The translations under genes were made by a program, and so were the position numbers. Under the pieces are notes generated by a model that did not search any database, had not been told where the DNA came from, and saw nothing but the letters and a program-made list of their open reading frames with translations. This document shows, one piece after another, positions 1 through 7,371 of a stretch of 37,476 nucleotides of DNA (positions are counted from its first letter, which is position 1; every line of letters begins with the position of its first letter). Origin of the DNA: Candidatus Poribacteria bacterium (GTDB lineage Bacteria > Poribacteria > WGA-4E > WGA-3G); the NCBI GenBank assembly GCA_012270795.1, contig JAAXHO010000053.1:1-37476 (forward strand), read 5' to 3'.

Positions 1-63
1 AAACCCCTCCAACAAGAGTACATTTCGACAACTGAATGCCTCTGGTTAAAATAGAGAATTGAA

Positions 64-92
64 TTGACATTTTTTCATATTTTGAATATGAT
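64..92 (+). promoter_or_regulatory. Sigma70-type promoter upstream of trkH
   Basis: TTGACA at 64-69 and TATGAT at 87-92 are separated by exactly 17 bases, a near-consensus housekeeping promoter. It lies about 125 bases before the TrkH start codon, leaving an AT-rich leader in which I see no other feature. It would drive trkH and the closely spaced pdxH. Confidence 0.7.
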
Positions 93-101
93 AATATTCA
101 A
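82..101. promoter_or_regulatory. Inverted repeat over the -10 box, possible operator
   Basis: TTGAATA (82-88) and TATTCAA (95-101) form a 7-bp inverted repeat with a 6-base spacer that overlaps the -10 hexamer of the trkH promoter. A dyad here would be a natural repressor site, but AT-rich dyads also arise by chance and no regulator is seen nearby. Confidence 0.3.
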
Positions 102-216
102 TAACATTTTTTGGTTTTGTGTAAACGTGTTTTGTCTTTTATTTCCTACCCTGTATATATGTCTTTCAGATACTACATCAGATTTGTAACTATATCATTA
201 ACTTAAGTCTATCTAT

Positions 217-1725
217 ATGAGTCGTAAACTCATTTTTCACACACTTGGCAACCTATTGATATTCCTTTCGGGTACAATGCTCTTACCGTTAGGGATAGCA
301 TTATACTATTATTTCTATGCGGGTGGACCGAGGGAGGACCTGTTTGCTTTTTTATACACGCCCCTTTTAACCTTATGTGTAGGTTTAATACTTCGATTTA
401 CTGTGAGACCTGCTGAACACGAATTGGGGATACGTGAAGGTTTTGCAATAGTTGCTTTAGGTTGGGTAGTAGTTGCCCTATTTGGTTCGTTTCCATATCT
501 TTTTGCAGGAGTTTTCTCAGACGCTGGTCGGACCCCGTGGGTAGAATTTTCTTTCTGCTATTTCGAATCTATGTCTGGTTTTTCAACGACCGGTGCGACA
601 GTTCTCACAAAGATTGAAGACCTTTCCCATGCCATGCTGTTTTGGCGTAGTTTTAGTCATTGGTTGGGTGGCATGGGCATTGTTGTGCTTGCTGTAGCGA
701 TTCTTCCGATGCTGGGTGTTGGCGGTATGCAGCTGTTTCGTGCGGAGGCACCAGGACCGCAGACAGATCGACTCACTCCCCGCATTGCACAAACAGCTAA
801 ATTACTATGGGGTGTGTATATCCTTCTATCACTATTGGAAACATTGTTGCTTTGGTTGGGGGACATGACATTATTTGATGCGCTCTGCCATACCTTTGGG
901 ACAATGGCGACAGGGGGGTTTTCTACAAAAAACGGCAGCATTGCACATTACAATAGCGTTTATATTGAAATCGCCATTATGGTTTTCATGTTCCTTGCTG
1001 GTACCAATTTTGCGTTGCACTATCGTGCGCTCCGTGGGGATGTCAAAAGTTACTTTAGAGATACTGAATTCCGATTCTATTGCGTTGTGATTCTTTTAAG
1101 CATTCTTCTGGTATCTTGGAACACAGTCCGTTTTCAAAACGAAGCTGGAGAGGTCGTATACGAATCTGTATGGGATTCAATCCGTTATGCGTCCTTCCAA
1201 GTGCTGTCAATTACAACCACAACAGGTTATGGGACAGCTGATTTTGAGATGTGGCCAGCGTTGTCGCAGTTCATTTTAGTCACGCTGATGTTTTATGGTG
1301 GTTGTGCAGGGTCAACAGGGGGTGGTATGAAACAGTTGCGTTTCCTACTCCTCATCAAGCAGAGCGGCGCGGAGATCAAACGGCTTATTTTTCCACATGC
1401 AGTTCTTCCAGTTCGGGTTAACGACAAAGTTGTACCATCTGAAGTACTTACGCATGTTCTCGGATTCTTTTTCTTTTTTATAGGTATTTTTGCTATAGTA
1501 ACATGTATCATGGCGACCTTGGGCTTAGACCTTATTACTGCTGCGGGTTGCACTATTGCTACGTTGGGTAACATCGGTCCTGGTCTGGGGGATGTTGGTC
1601 CTTTAGATAATTATGCGGATATCCATGCTGCGGGTAAATTTGTGTTGACTTTCTGCATGTTACTTGGTCGTTTGGAGCTGTATACCGTGCTAATACTTTT
1701 TTCACCGAATTACTGGAAGAAATAA
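217..1725 (+). CDS. trkH: TrkH-family potassium uptake channel subunit
   Basis: This 502-residue polytopic membrane protein is the pore subunit of a Trk/Ktr-type potassium uptake system, which works with a TrkA/KtrA-type nucleotide-binding gating protein. The four pore loops of the family are visible in order: SMSGFSTTGAT, GTMATGGFSTKN, SITTTTGYGT and TIATLGNIGPGLG, each with the filter glycine. E. coli TrkH is about 483 residues, so the length is normal. No TrkA/KtrA gene is in the window, so the partner would be encoded elsewhere. The ATG at 217 gives a hydrophobic first helix (HTLGNLLIFLSGTMLLPLG). I see no strong ribosome binding site. A promoter lies at 64-92, and pdxH follows after one base. 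Confidence 0.93.
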   Translation: MSRKLIFHTLGNLLIFLSGTMLLPLGIALYYYFYAGGPREDLFAFLYTPLLTLCVGLILRFTVRPAEHELGIREGFAIVALGWVVVALFGSFPYLFAGVFSDAGRTPWVEFSFCYFESMSGFSTTGATVLTKIEDLSHAMLFWRSFSHWLGGMGIVVLAVAILPMLGVGGMQLFRAEAPGPQTDRLTPRIAQTAKLLWGVYILLSLLETLLLWLGDMTLFDALCHTFGTMATGGFSTKNGSIAHYNSVYIEIAIMVFMFLAGTNFALHYRALRGDVKSYFRDTEFRFYCVVILLSILLVSWNTVRFQNEAGEVVYESVWDSIRYASFQVLSITTTTGYGTADFEMWPALSQFILVTLMFYGGCAGSTGGGMKQLRFLLLIKQSGAEIKRLIFPHAVLPVRVNDKVVPSEVLTHVLGFFFFFIGIFAIVTCIMATLGLDLITAAGCTIATLGNIGPGLGDVGPLDNYADIHAAGKFVLTFCMLLGRLELYTVLILFSPNYWKK

Positions 1726-1726
1726 A

Positions 1727-2368
1727 ATGGATGCTAACAAACTTCGTAGGGAATATCAAGCGCGTGGTGGATTGACTGAAGGTAATATTGCTGAAAAACC
1801 TTATGACCAATTTGAAATATGGTTTAATGAAGCAATAGATGCAGAGATTGACCTGCTAGATGCAATGACACTTGCAACTGCAACCCTTGAGGGTATCCCG
1901 TCTGCGCGTATGGTTGTGCTCAGAGGATTTGACGCAAACGGGTTGTGTTTCTATACAGACTATGACAGTCAAAAAGGGAGGGAATTGGCGCAGAACCCAC
2001 ACGCTGCTCTGGTATTCTATTGGCGGGAACTGGATCGACAAGTAAGGATCAACGGCACGGTTGAAAAGATGACAGCAGCAGAATCTGATGCATATTTTGC
2101 CAGTCGTCCGATAGATAGTCAACTTGCAGTATGGGCAGAACGACAAAGTATTGTAATTCCTGAACGGGAACATCTGGAAAAAAACTTTGAAAACGCTAAA
2201 GAGAAGTATACAAGCGATGCTATTCCACGACCACCCCATTGGGGTGGCTACAGACTGATTCCAAACATGTATGAATTTTGGCAAGGTTGTCCAAGCCGTT
2301 TACATGATAGGATTCGTTACATATTAAAAGACACTGGCAACTGGGAAATTGAAAGGTTATCGCCTTGA
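1727..2368 (+). CDS. pdxH: Pyridoxamine 5'-phosphate oxidase
   Basis: This FMN-dependent enzyme oxidises pyridoxine or pyridoxamine 5'-phosphate to pyridoxal 5'-phosphate, the last step of vitamin B6 synthesis and salvage, in the cytosol. The 213-residue length is typical. Family signatures are visible: the N-terminal substrate-lid region (MDANKLRREYQARGGLTEG), the FMN-binding stretch SARMVVLRGFD, YTDYDSQKGREL, and the C-terminal block FWQGCPSRLHDR ending in RLSP as in E. coli PdxH. The usual Arg or Asn of the QGRPNRLHDR motif is partly replaced (GCPS). The start codon follows the trkH stop after one base, with GGAAGA about 8 bases upstream inside trkH, so the two are probably co-transcribed and translationally coupled. 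I see no functional link between them. Confidence 0.95.
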   Translation: MDANKLRREYQARGGLTEGNIAEKPYDQFEIWFNEAIDAEIDLLDAMTLATATLEGIPSARMVVLRGFDANGLCFYTDYDSQKGRELAQNPHAALVFYWRELDRQVRINGTVEKMTAAESDAYFASRPIDSQLAVWAERQSIVIPEREHLEKNFENAKEKYTSDAIPRPPHWGGYRLIPNMYEFWQGCPSRLHDRIRYILKDTGNWEIERLSP

Positions 2369-2455
2369 TGTGTGAATTGCTCCTACACTACCAAGATTTT
2401 CTGGAACTACCATTCATAATTACTTTGCAAGAAACATTTTTGAAAAGGAGATATT

Positions 2456-2842
2456 ATGGAACTTGAATATATACCTGATGTGGGATATTACACTCCGTTG
2501 ATAATTATGTCTCCAATCATTCCAACGAAGGCAGATCAATTACACAAAGCGATACAAGATGTCATATTGGGATCTGAGGAAACGCTTGATATTCACACTT
2601 TGCCATTTATAACTCCGGTAGACGGGTGTAGGTTATCGGCACAGATTGCTGAACAAGATGATGGTGCGGTTTTGATAGAAAAGACCAAAAACCATTTCAC
2701 ATGGAAGTTGACACATAAATCCTGGGAATTTTCATTAGCTTTATTAGATCACTTTACAAGCCCAGATATTAGTGGTTACCAATATCTTGATGACACGCTT
2801 GCTATCCACGTTATTATTTCAACATATTATCGACAATGGTGA
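2456..2842 (+). CDS. Hypothetical protein, first of two tandem paralogs
   Basis: This 128-residue soluble protein belongs to no family I recognise. A clear AAGGAGAT Shine-Dalgarno sits before the ATG. It is a paralog of the next gene: both contain DIH(T/A)LPFI(T/S)PVDGCRLSAQ, then GAVLIE(K/N)TKNHF and a Trp-rich segment, and both end in a YYR(Q/N)W tail. The conserved DGCRLSAQ and hydrophobic pattern suggest a compact alpha/beta fold. I see no signal peptide or membrane segment. The stop codon overlaps the ATG of a very short ORF (TGATG). The pair could be small immunity-type or regulatory proteins, but nothing in the sequence establishes a function. Confidence 0.75.
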   Translation: MELEYIPDVGYYTPLIIMSPIIPTKADQLHKAIQDVILGSEETLDIHTLPFITPVDGCRLSAQIAEQDDGAVLIEKTKNHFTWKLTHKSWEFSLALLDHFTSPDISGYQYLDDTLAIHVIISTYYRQW

Positions 2843-2898
2843 TGCAACTTATGAATTGGTTTCAGAAGTCTTTCCACCCTTATGGTAAGTTTCTGCTA
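2837..2898 (+). repeat. Direct repeat copy 1 at the 3' end of the first paralog
   Basis: About 62 bases spanning the last Trp codon, the stop and the downstream sequence recur at 3338-3400 after the second paralog, with only a one-base indel and one substitution. The adjacent coding regions have diverged to a level visible only as protein similarity. Confidence 0.9.
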
Positions 2899-2940
2899 AG
2901 CCGAGTCGTTTGGAGGAGTGCTAATGTGTCTTATACTTGA
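2842..2940 (+). CDS. Small ORF overlapping the upstream stop (TGATG), possible gene remnant
   Basis: The ATG overlaps the TGA of the preceding gene by one base and opens a 32-codon frame beginning MQLMNWFQKSFHP. The same thirteen residues start an equivalent ORF after the second paralog (3343), but the two diverge completely after a one-base indel. It may be a translationally coupled small peptide or the 5' stub of a third gene carried along in the tandem duplication. Its end overlaps the start of the next gene. I favour a remnant. Confidence 0.3.
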   Translation: MQLMNWFQKSFHPYGKFLLSRVVWRSANVSYT

Positions 2941-3343
2941 ATACATACCAGAAGGTGCTGATCTTTCCCCTCTGGTGCTTCTATCAGATTCTACACCAGA
3001 GAAAGCTGAAAAATTATCCCAAGCGTTAGCCAATCTAGTTGCGGACAATAACGCAGTCGTAGATATACACGCTTTGCCTTTTATCTCTCCAGTTGATGGG
3101 TGCAGACTATCAGCACAAGTTATTGATAAAGATATTGGGGCAGTTCTGATAGAGAATACAAAAAATCATTTCGCTTGGCAGATGACAAGTGAAGGTTGGA
3201 AATGGATATTAGCGTTATTAGATCGTTTTGCCGAACCAGATTGCTTTGGTTATCAATACCTTGTACCTTATGAGGAAGAGTGTGATCTCGATGTTCTAAG
3301 TGATATCGAGGTTATATTTTCATCATATTATAGGAATTGGTGA
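2924..3343 (+). CDS. Hypothetical protein, second of two tandem paralogs
   Basis: This is a 139-residue paralog of the protein at 2456. I chose the ATG at 2924 because GGAGG at 2912-2916 is then about seven bases upstream and the protein begins MCLILEYIPEG, aligning with MELEYIPD of the first copy. A GTG at 2918 is in frame but touches the Shine-Dalgarno. The block DIHALPFISPVDGCRLSAQ, GAVLIENTKNHFAW and WILALLDRF match the sister gene, and the C-terminus carries a short acidic insertion (YEEECDLDVLSD). No known domain, signal peptide or membrane helix is recognised. The gene probably arose by tandem duplication of a unit of about 500 bases that included the 3' flank. Confidence 0.75.
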   Translation: MCLILEYIPEGADLSPLVLLSDSTPEKAEKLSQALANLVADNNAVVDIHALPFISPVDGCRLSAQVIDKDIGAVLIENTKNHFAWQMTSEGWKWILALLDRFAEPDCFGYQYLVPYEEECDLDVLSDIEVIFSSYYRNW

Positions 3344-3400
3344 TGCAACTTATGAATTGGTTTCAGAAGTCTTTCCACCCTTTATGGTTAGTTTCTGCTA
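3338..3400 (+). repeat. Direct repeat copy 2 at the 3' end of the second paralog
   Basis: This is the partner of 2837-2898, nearly identical over about 62 bases. It begins at the terminal TGG codon and runs through a TGATG stop/start overlap into untranslated or small-ORF sequence. Confidence 0.9.
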
Positions 3401-3429
3401 TAGTGAATTGGAAGTCACTTCTACAATAA
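3343..3429 (+). CDS. Small ORF overlapping the upstream stop, possible gene remnant
   Basis: This 28-codon frame starts at an ATG overlapping the TGA of the second paralog and begins MQLMNWFQKSFHP, as does the ORF at 2842. The remaining residues (LWLVSAIVNWKSLLQ) differ because of a one-base indel. No independent Shine-Dalgarno is seen. It may be a coupled small peptide or the degraded 5' end of a lost third gene. Confidence 0.3.
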   Translation: MQLMNWFQKSFHPLWLVSAIVNWKSLLQ

Positions 3430-3463
3430 GTTTGGAAATAAGCAAATTTTTCTTCAATAAAAC

Positions 3464-3492
3464 TTGACAAAACTCGAGAATCCGTGTATAAT
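3464..3492 (+). promoter_or_regulatory. Consensus sigma70 promoter P1
   Basis: TTGACA at 3464-3469 and TATAAT at 3487-3492 are separated by 17 bases, so both hexamers match consensus at ideal spacing. It is the first of two promoters in tandem before the short ORF at 3639 and the cysteine-rich gene group. Confidence 0.8.
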
Positions 3493-3544
3493 TTACAAAA
3501 AATAGAAAAAATATCATAAAATTCTGCGAATTTTTAAAAAAAGT

Positions 3545-3573
3545 TTGACATTTGTAGAAATTTGTGTTATACT
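3545..3573 (+). promoter_or_regulatory. Strong sigma70 promoter P2 with extended -10
   Basis: TTGACA at 3545-3550 and TATACT at 3568-3573 are separated by 17 bases. A TG at 3565-3566 gives an extended -10. The -10 lies 81 bases downstream of the P1 -10. Transcripts would start near 3580 and reach the ATG at 3639. Confidence 0.78.
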
Positions 3574-3638
3574 ACAACTATTAAGCAGTATAAAAGGGGA
3601 ATTTCCACGTATTTTGTTTTAAAATTGGGGTCTTAACG

Positions 3639-3773
3639 ATGAAAAACCGACACCTAAATTCACTATTCAAAAATGAACTTCCTAGATCTTCTGTGCAGAA
3701 TTGCCTCCGCGCAATATCTGCTGGTTTCGCTTTAGTTCACGGTTTTGAGTCCCCCCCCGACGTTAACGCTTAG
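3639..3773 (+). CDS. Short ORF ending just after a C8 tract, possibly a truncated or slipping gene
   Basis: This 44-codon ORF begins MKNRHLNSLF and sits at the right distance from the tandem promoters, with GGGG about eight bases before the ATG. It ends fourteen bases after a run of eight C residues (3751-3758). A one-base change in that run would join it to the frame that stays open to 3978 with about 70 more codons. It may be a truncated gene, a slippage-controlled gene or a leader peptide. The protein resembles no family I know. The hydrophobic stretch AISAGFALVHGF is too short to be a confident signal peptide. Confidence 0.4.
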   Translation: MKNRHLNSLFKNELPRSSVQNCLRAISAGFALVHGFESPPDVNA

Positions 3774-4018
3774 TTACAACATAATGTTACGAGTTTTAGC
3801 GGTTTTGCCGCTTTTGTGTCCGCACGTACTTCGTCTTGCACGGAGTTTATCGTCGCGGACTTTTGTTGTTGCATTGGAGTATTCTTCAATGCTTGTCAAT
3901 TTGGTATTTTTCACAAGTGTGGTATACTTGCCACGTCAAACGGGAGCAGAGAAGATCGTAGATCACGCATCAATTTGATGTGAGAAACAGCATTCTCCAA
4001 TGTTGTCAGGAGGTTCGC
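3774..4018. other. Unassigned stretch after the C8 ORF, with a possible promoter at 3901-3928
   Basis: I assign no gene to these 245 bases. The frame shifted by one base from the preceding short ORF is open to 3978. A small hairpin (AGCGG/CCGCT) lies near 3799-3813. TTGGTA at 3901-3906 and TATACT at 3923-3928, 16 bases apart, form a plausible promoter about 90 bases before the gene at 4019. Confidence 0.35.
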
Positions 4019-4252
4019 ATGGTATCTCTTTTACACAAACATAGTTTTAAACGCGGACTTTTCCTCGTTCTGATTGGATGCATTATTGGCGGACTGTTGT
4101 TCGGCGCACTGAGTTTCACGTTGGCAACGCTGCAAGAGACATCCGACTGCCCAGCGCAACCCCGACCTAAGTGTCCCATCTATGAAAAACAACCAAATCC
4201 CTGTCCAGAACAAAAAACAAACCGTCTTATTTTGCTGCTTTTAGCAAAATAA
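4019..4252 (+). CDS. Small one-pass membrane protein with a Cys/Pro-rich tail
   Basis: This 77-residue protein starts at the ATG preceded by AGGAGG with a spacer of about six bases. Upstream in-frame starts are less likely. A basic N-terminus (LLHKHSFKRG) precedes one hydrophobic helix (LFLVLIGCIIGGLLFGALSF). The short tail that follows has three spaced CP motifs (DCPAQP, KCPIYE, PCPEQ). It could be an anchored metal- or thiol-binding peptide, but I know no family for it. The C-terminal LILLLLAK is encoded inside a perfect 13-bp hairpin that also contains the stop codon. It is the first of three small cysteine-rich genes in a row. Confidence 0.6.
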   Translation: MVSLLHKHSFKRGLFLVLIGCIIGGLLFGALSFTLATLQETSDCPAQPRPKCPIYEKQPNPCPEQKTNRLILLLLAK

Positions 4253-4255
4253 GAC
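4224..4255 (+). other. Perfect 13-bp hairpin spanning a stop codon
   Basis: Bases 4224-4236 pair perfectly with 4243-4255 around a six-base loop, and the TAA at 4250-4252 lies in the 3' arm. The stem is AT-rich and lacks an immediate U-tract, so it is not a classic terminator. It may stabilise the mRNA end or affect termination of translation. Confidence 0.6.
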
Positions 4256-4261
4256 ATAACC

Positions 4262-4282
4262 GACACCTTTTACCGCGGTGTC
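4262..4282 (+). other. Small hairpin before the 4304 gene
   Basis: GACACC (4262-4267) pairs with GGTGTC (4277-4282) around a nine-base loop, just ahead of the Shine-Dalgarno of the next gene. A related GACACC-containing stem occurs at 4709-4732 before the following gene. Confidence 0.4.
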
Positions 4283-4303
4283 ACATAAGATAGGAGATTT
4301 CAC

Positions 4304-4645
4304 ATGAAACGGAAATTATATTTAGACATTGCAGTCTTCATAGTGATTCTCGGTGGCTTTGGTGCACTCGTTTTTATGCAACAACACACACCAACCACGG
4401 AAGCTCAAACGCAGGATGCAGCAGATGCTTCTGCCACGGGATGTTGCGGCGCATCTAAGGTTGAAGGTAGAACTCCGTCTGAAACTGCAAGCGGATGCTG
4501 CGGCAAACCTAATCCTGAAACTACACAAAGTGACAACGTGTCAAAACAGGAGCAACCCTTAGATATACCCGAAACAGACGAAGCAGCTCCCACTACACCT
4601 CCAAGTGAAGACTCAGGCAAAGGTGGATGTGGGTGCGGAGGCTAA
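4304..4645 (+). CDS. Anchored small protein with repeated GCCG motifs and a CGCGG tail
   Basis: This 113-residue protein has an AGGAG Shine-Dalgarno. Residues of about 8-25 (IAVFIVILGGFGALVFM) form a signal anchor. The rest is a low-complexity Thr/Glu/Pro-rich extracytoplasmic linker holding two GCCG(A/K) motifs about 21 residues apart and a C-terminal GGCGCGG. Paired cysteines in glycine-rich loops suggest metal (copper or zinc) binding or disulphide exchange, which is inference only. The neighbouring His/Met-rich barrel protein at 7372 belongs to a type often found near copper genes, which fits weakly. No annotated family is recognised. Confidence 0.65.
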   Translation: MKRKLYLDIAVFIVILGGFGALVFMQQHTPTTEAQTQDAADASATGCCGASKVEGRTPSETASGCCGKPNPETTQSDNVSKQEQPLDIPETDEAAPTTPPSEDSGKGGCGCGG

Positions 4646-4708
4646 TAATTTATCTCTGTAGAATCTTTACTGAGATGTCCAACGTGCTTTGAAAGAAGCA
4701 CAAAATCC

Positions 4709-4740
4709 GAGACACCTTATAATGTGTGTCTCTATATTTC
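4709..4740 (+). terminator. Probable Rho-independent terminator
   Basis: GAGACAC (4709-4715) pairs with GTGTCTC (4726-4732) around a ten-base loop, followed by TATATTTC. It separates the gene at 4304 from that at 4783. Confidence 0.5.
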
Positions 4741-4782
4741 ATAATTAGATGCCCACGCGGCATAAAAGAAAAGGAGAATATA

Positions 4783-5274
4783 ATGTTTTTCAAAAAGTTT
4801 CTAAATCAACCCAATGTAGTCGGCAGTGTGCTGATAGCCTTGATGGTTTGTAGTGGTTTTGTTTACGCTTTCGCTTTCGATGGTTTTAGCATTGAAGCTG
4901 TTTCGGGGACTGAAGTGGATGCCTGGCTTGCAGAAGCCAACGGTGGAAGTTACAGTGGTTATACACCGGATCCGTGTGATTGTCTGGATGGTTGGCTTTA
5001 TGGTGAGAACGATCCTGAGGATTACGAGTGTCCCCCCAAATTATGTAAATCAATTGATGATTGTGGCGGCCGTATAGCTACATGTGCAGCGAATTGCGGT
5101 GGCAAGAATGATAATGGGATGGGAGCATGCGTTGATTGCGAAGCATACGAGGACGAAAATGGCGTAACCATAAACATCCTATGTGAAAACGTAGGTAACA
5201 AATGTGGGGATAATCCAGAAGTGTGTAAACCAGCCGATGATAGTGAGGGAACTATTCTTCCTAGACCAGATTAA
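4783..5274 (+). CDS. Secreted or anchored cysteine-rich hypothetical protein
   Basis: This 163-residue protein starts at the ATG preceded by AAAAGGAGAA; a longer in-frame version has no ribosome site. The N-terminus (FFKKFLNQPNVVGSVLIALMVCSGFVYAFA) is a signal peptide or anchor. The remainder contains about 14 cysteines in close pairs (DPCDCLDGW, ECPPKLCKSIDDC, TCAANCGG, CVDCEAY, CENVGNKCG). This resembles small disulphide-stabilised or metal-binding extracytoplasmic domains, but no specific family is recognised. A strong terminator follows at 5295-5327. It is the third cysteine-rich exported protein in this cluster. Confidence 0.7.
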   Translation: MFFKKFLNQPNVVGSVLIALMVCSGFVYAFAFDGFSIEAVSGTEVDAWLAEANGGSYSGYTPDPCDCLDGWLYGENDPEDYECPPKLCKSIDDCGGRIATCAANCGGKNDNGMGACVDCEAYEDENGVTINILCENVGNKCGDNPEVCKPADDSEGTILPRPD

Positions 5275-5294
5275 ACATTCGCTCATATAAAAAC

Positions 5295-5327
5295 GGATGC
5301 TGTCTCTATTAGACGGCATCCTATTTT
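5295..5327 (+). terminator. Rho-independent terminator
   Basis: An 11-bp stem (5295-5305 with 5311-5321, one G-T pair) closes a five-base loop and is followed by TATTTT. It ends the cysteine-rich gene group; the next gene starts 15 bases later. Confidence 0.7.
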
Positions 5328-5342
5328 ACAAAGGATTTTTAG

Positions 5343-7349
5343 ATGGTAGATCAAAATTTACAGATTGCAACGCAAGGGATAGACCCCACTACTCATTTCA
5401 ACACGTGGGCACTTCCAGAAGGTGCAATTGCTCGATTCGGAAAAGGACGTGCAAACGACGCATTAGCCTTTTCTCCTGATGGCAAGTATCTCGCTGTCGG
5501 CACTTGGGTGGGTGTTTGGTGGTATGACGTATCTACCTTGTCCCCTATTGCATTATGGGAAACGGGACGAGGGGCGATTGATCGGCTCAACTTTTCCCCT
5601 GATGGGAAACATATCATCATTAGCAATTACGATGGGGTGACTAAAGTTTTTGACGTGTCCAGTGGTATTTGTGTTTCTCAGACAGAACGCCGTGTGACTC
5701 CTTGCGCACTTGCTTTTTCACCGAATAATCAGCATTTTGCGACATCTCACAGGCACGTTGGCAGTTTTGATCTTTGGCAGGCTGACACGGGAGAACAGCT
5801 TGCCAGACTCTCACCTGAACTGGATATAAAGTTTAAAAAGGCTAAGAGAAGTGAGAAGTGCCCGCTCTGCTTTTCCCCTGATGGACAACTTCTTGCCCAT
5901 GCATGTCCAGTGGATGTAGATGGAGCAGCTGATTTCATTTTGGTGTGGGATATGAATACGTTTGAACCGATTACTTCTATTAAAGATTATACGACACGCG
6001 TAGATACACTTGCATTTTCTCCGTGTTCTAAATTTCTTGCCGTAGGAGATGCATCGGGCACCCTCAAGGAATGGGATATAATTACGAAACAACCCACTGG
6101 AAAACAGATAAAGACTTCATCCAATTATCCTCGAGGTTACCAGGTAATTCCTTCTTATACGCAATCAGGGCAATTGCGAGCGGCTTGTGGGAGTGGGGCA
6201 AAGGTCATCCTGTGGAATATAGATGATAGTGAAAAGATAGACGAGTTTGATCATGATTGGTATATCAATCACTATCATTTTTTAAACGGAACGCATCTGA
6301 TTATCCGCAATTCTGTGAAAGTGTGGATAGAGGGCACATCAAATAGGGGGACTATACTTCCCGGTTTCTCCAATGTAGGCTATTCCCCCGTGTTTTCACC
6401 TGACGGGAAAAAACTTGTGAGTATAAGGTTGGGGAGTTATAGTGCTCATATTTGGGATGTTTTGGATAAACGTGAGGACTATTGGGTATATGATGAGGAA
6501 AAATCAATGATTCAGGTCTATTTTTCACCTGATGGAAGTATACATGCTCGTGGAAATATGAGAAATGCAAATACAGGTGTAGTGTGGAATATCCAAACGA
6601 ACGAAACGATTAAAACTTTTCCAAAACCAGATACGCGTATAACAGCATCCAAAGCAGACCCGTTGACGGGCAACTGTGCTTTTGGAGATTTAGAGGGCAA
6701 TTGCTACCTATATACTGGTGAGGAGACAGCAAAAATACTATCTGGACATACAGGTGCAATTAAGGCACTTGCTTTTAGCACCAATGGTGAGCAACTTGCG
6801 AGCACATCAGAAAAAGATGCTGCTTATCTGTGGGATGTGGCATCGGGAGAAAAAATTACATCACTTTCTACAGATCATGTGTTAGATGCAAACTTATATA
6901 CAGGGGACCCAGATCAACTGCAAACACGACTAAGAACGCTTCAGTATGTTTCTACGAACCCCAGCAAAAGCACAGTAGAAGCGATAGTTTTTTCACCCAG
7001 GGGGGATCTGATTGCAGGAGGAATAGGGAGTGAGATACGTTTGTGGCATGCGAAAACACATGAGGTACAATTAGTAATAATTCCACCCCGGACGTGCCTA
7101 CGTTGCTTTGCTTTAGCATTTACGCCTTGTGGGAGGTATATCGTTTCCGGTTCATGGTGGAGAGCAACGGACAAAGTTTCTATTCGTTTTTGGGATGTCG
7201 CAAGCGGTGAAAATATCAAAACCTTATGGAGCCATTCAACGGATGTTCAAGAGCTGTCTTTTTCACCGGATGGCACGCTTTTGGCAAGTGGCAGTTATGA
7301 TGGTACTATCCTGTTATGGGATGTGAAATCTTACTTAAAAAACGCATAA
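5343..7349 (+). CDS. WD40-repeat protein, probably two seven-bladed propellers
   Basis: This 668-residue protein is built almost wholly of WD40 repeats. About fourteen blades can be followed, each with an (A/L)FSPDG(K/E/T)-type turn and many with a closing LWD(V/M/I). Examples are ALAFSPDGKYLAVGTW, LNFSPDGKHIIISN, VFSPDGKKLVSI, ALAFSTNGEQLASTSE and LSFSPDGTLLASGSYDGT. Fourteen blades would fold into two propellers. No kinase, protease or NACHT domain and no signal peptide is present, so it is a cytoplasmic scaffold or interaction protein of unknown partner. AAGGAT precedes the ATG. The blades are divergent, arguing against recent internal amplification. The next gene follows after 22 bases, so co-transcription is possible. 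Confidence 0.9.
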   Translation: MVDQNLQIATQGIDPTTHFNTWALPEGAIARFGKGRANDALAFSPDGKYLAVGTWVGVWWYDVSTLSPIALWETGRGAIDRLNFSPDGKHIIISNYDGVTKVFDVSSGICVSQTERRVTPCALAFSPNNQHFATSHRHVGSFDLWQADTGEQLARLSPELDIKFKKAKRSEKCPLCFSPDGQLLAHACPVDVDGAADFILVWDMNTFEPITSIKDYTTRVDTLAFSPCSKFLAVGDASGTLKEWDIITKQPTGKQIKTSSNYPRGYQVIPSYTQSGQLRAACGSGAKVILWNIDDSEKIDEFDHDWYINHYHFLNGTHLIIRNSVKVWIEGTSNRGTILPGFSNVGYSPVFSPDGKKLVSIRLGSYSAHIWDVLDKREDYWVYDEEKSMIQVYFSPDGSIHARGNMRNANTGVVWNIQTNETIKTFPKPDTRITASKADPLTGNCAFGDLEGNCYLYTGEETAKILSGHTGAIKALAFSTNGEQLASTSEKDAAYLWDVASGEKITSLSTDHVLDANLYTGDPDQLQTRLRTLQYVSTNPSKSTVEAIVFSPRGDLIAGGIGSEIRLWHAKTHEVQLVIIPPRTCLRCFALAFTPCGRYIVSGSWWRATDKVSIRFWDVASGENIKTLWSHSTDVQELSFSPDGTLLASGSYDGTILLWDVKSYLKNA

Positions 7350-7371
7350 GACAAACATATAAGGAGAACTT

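Noticed and set aside
1856-2284. 142-codon antisense frame within pdxH
   Set aside because: It is a shadow of a clearly conserved + strand gene, with no ribosome site or domain.
3745-3978. 77-codon frame after the C8 tract as an independent gene
   Set aside because: It starts at a TTG inside the preceding ORF with no Shine-Dalgarno and a composition rich in Leu/Val/Ser with no domain. It is considered only as a possible slippage extension.
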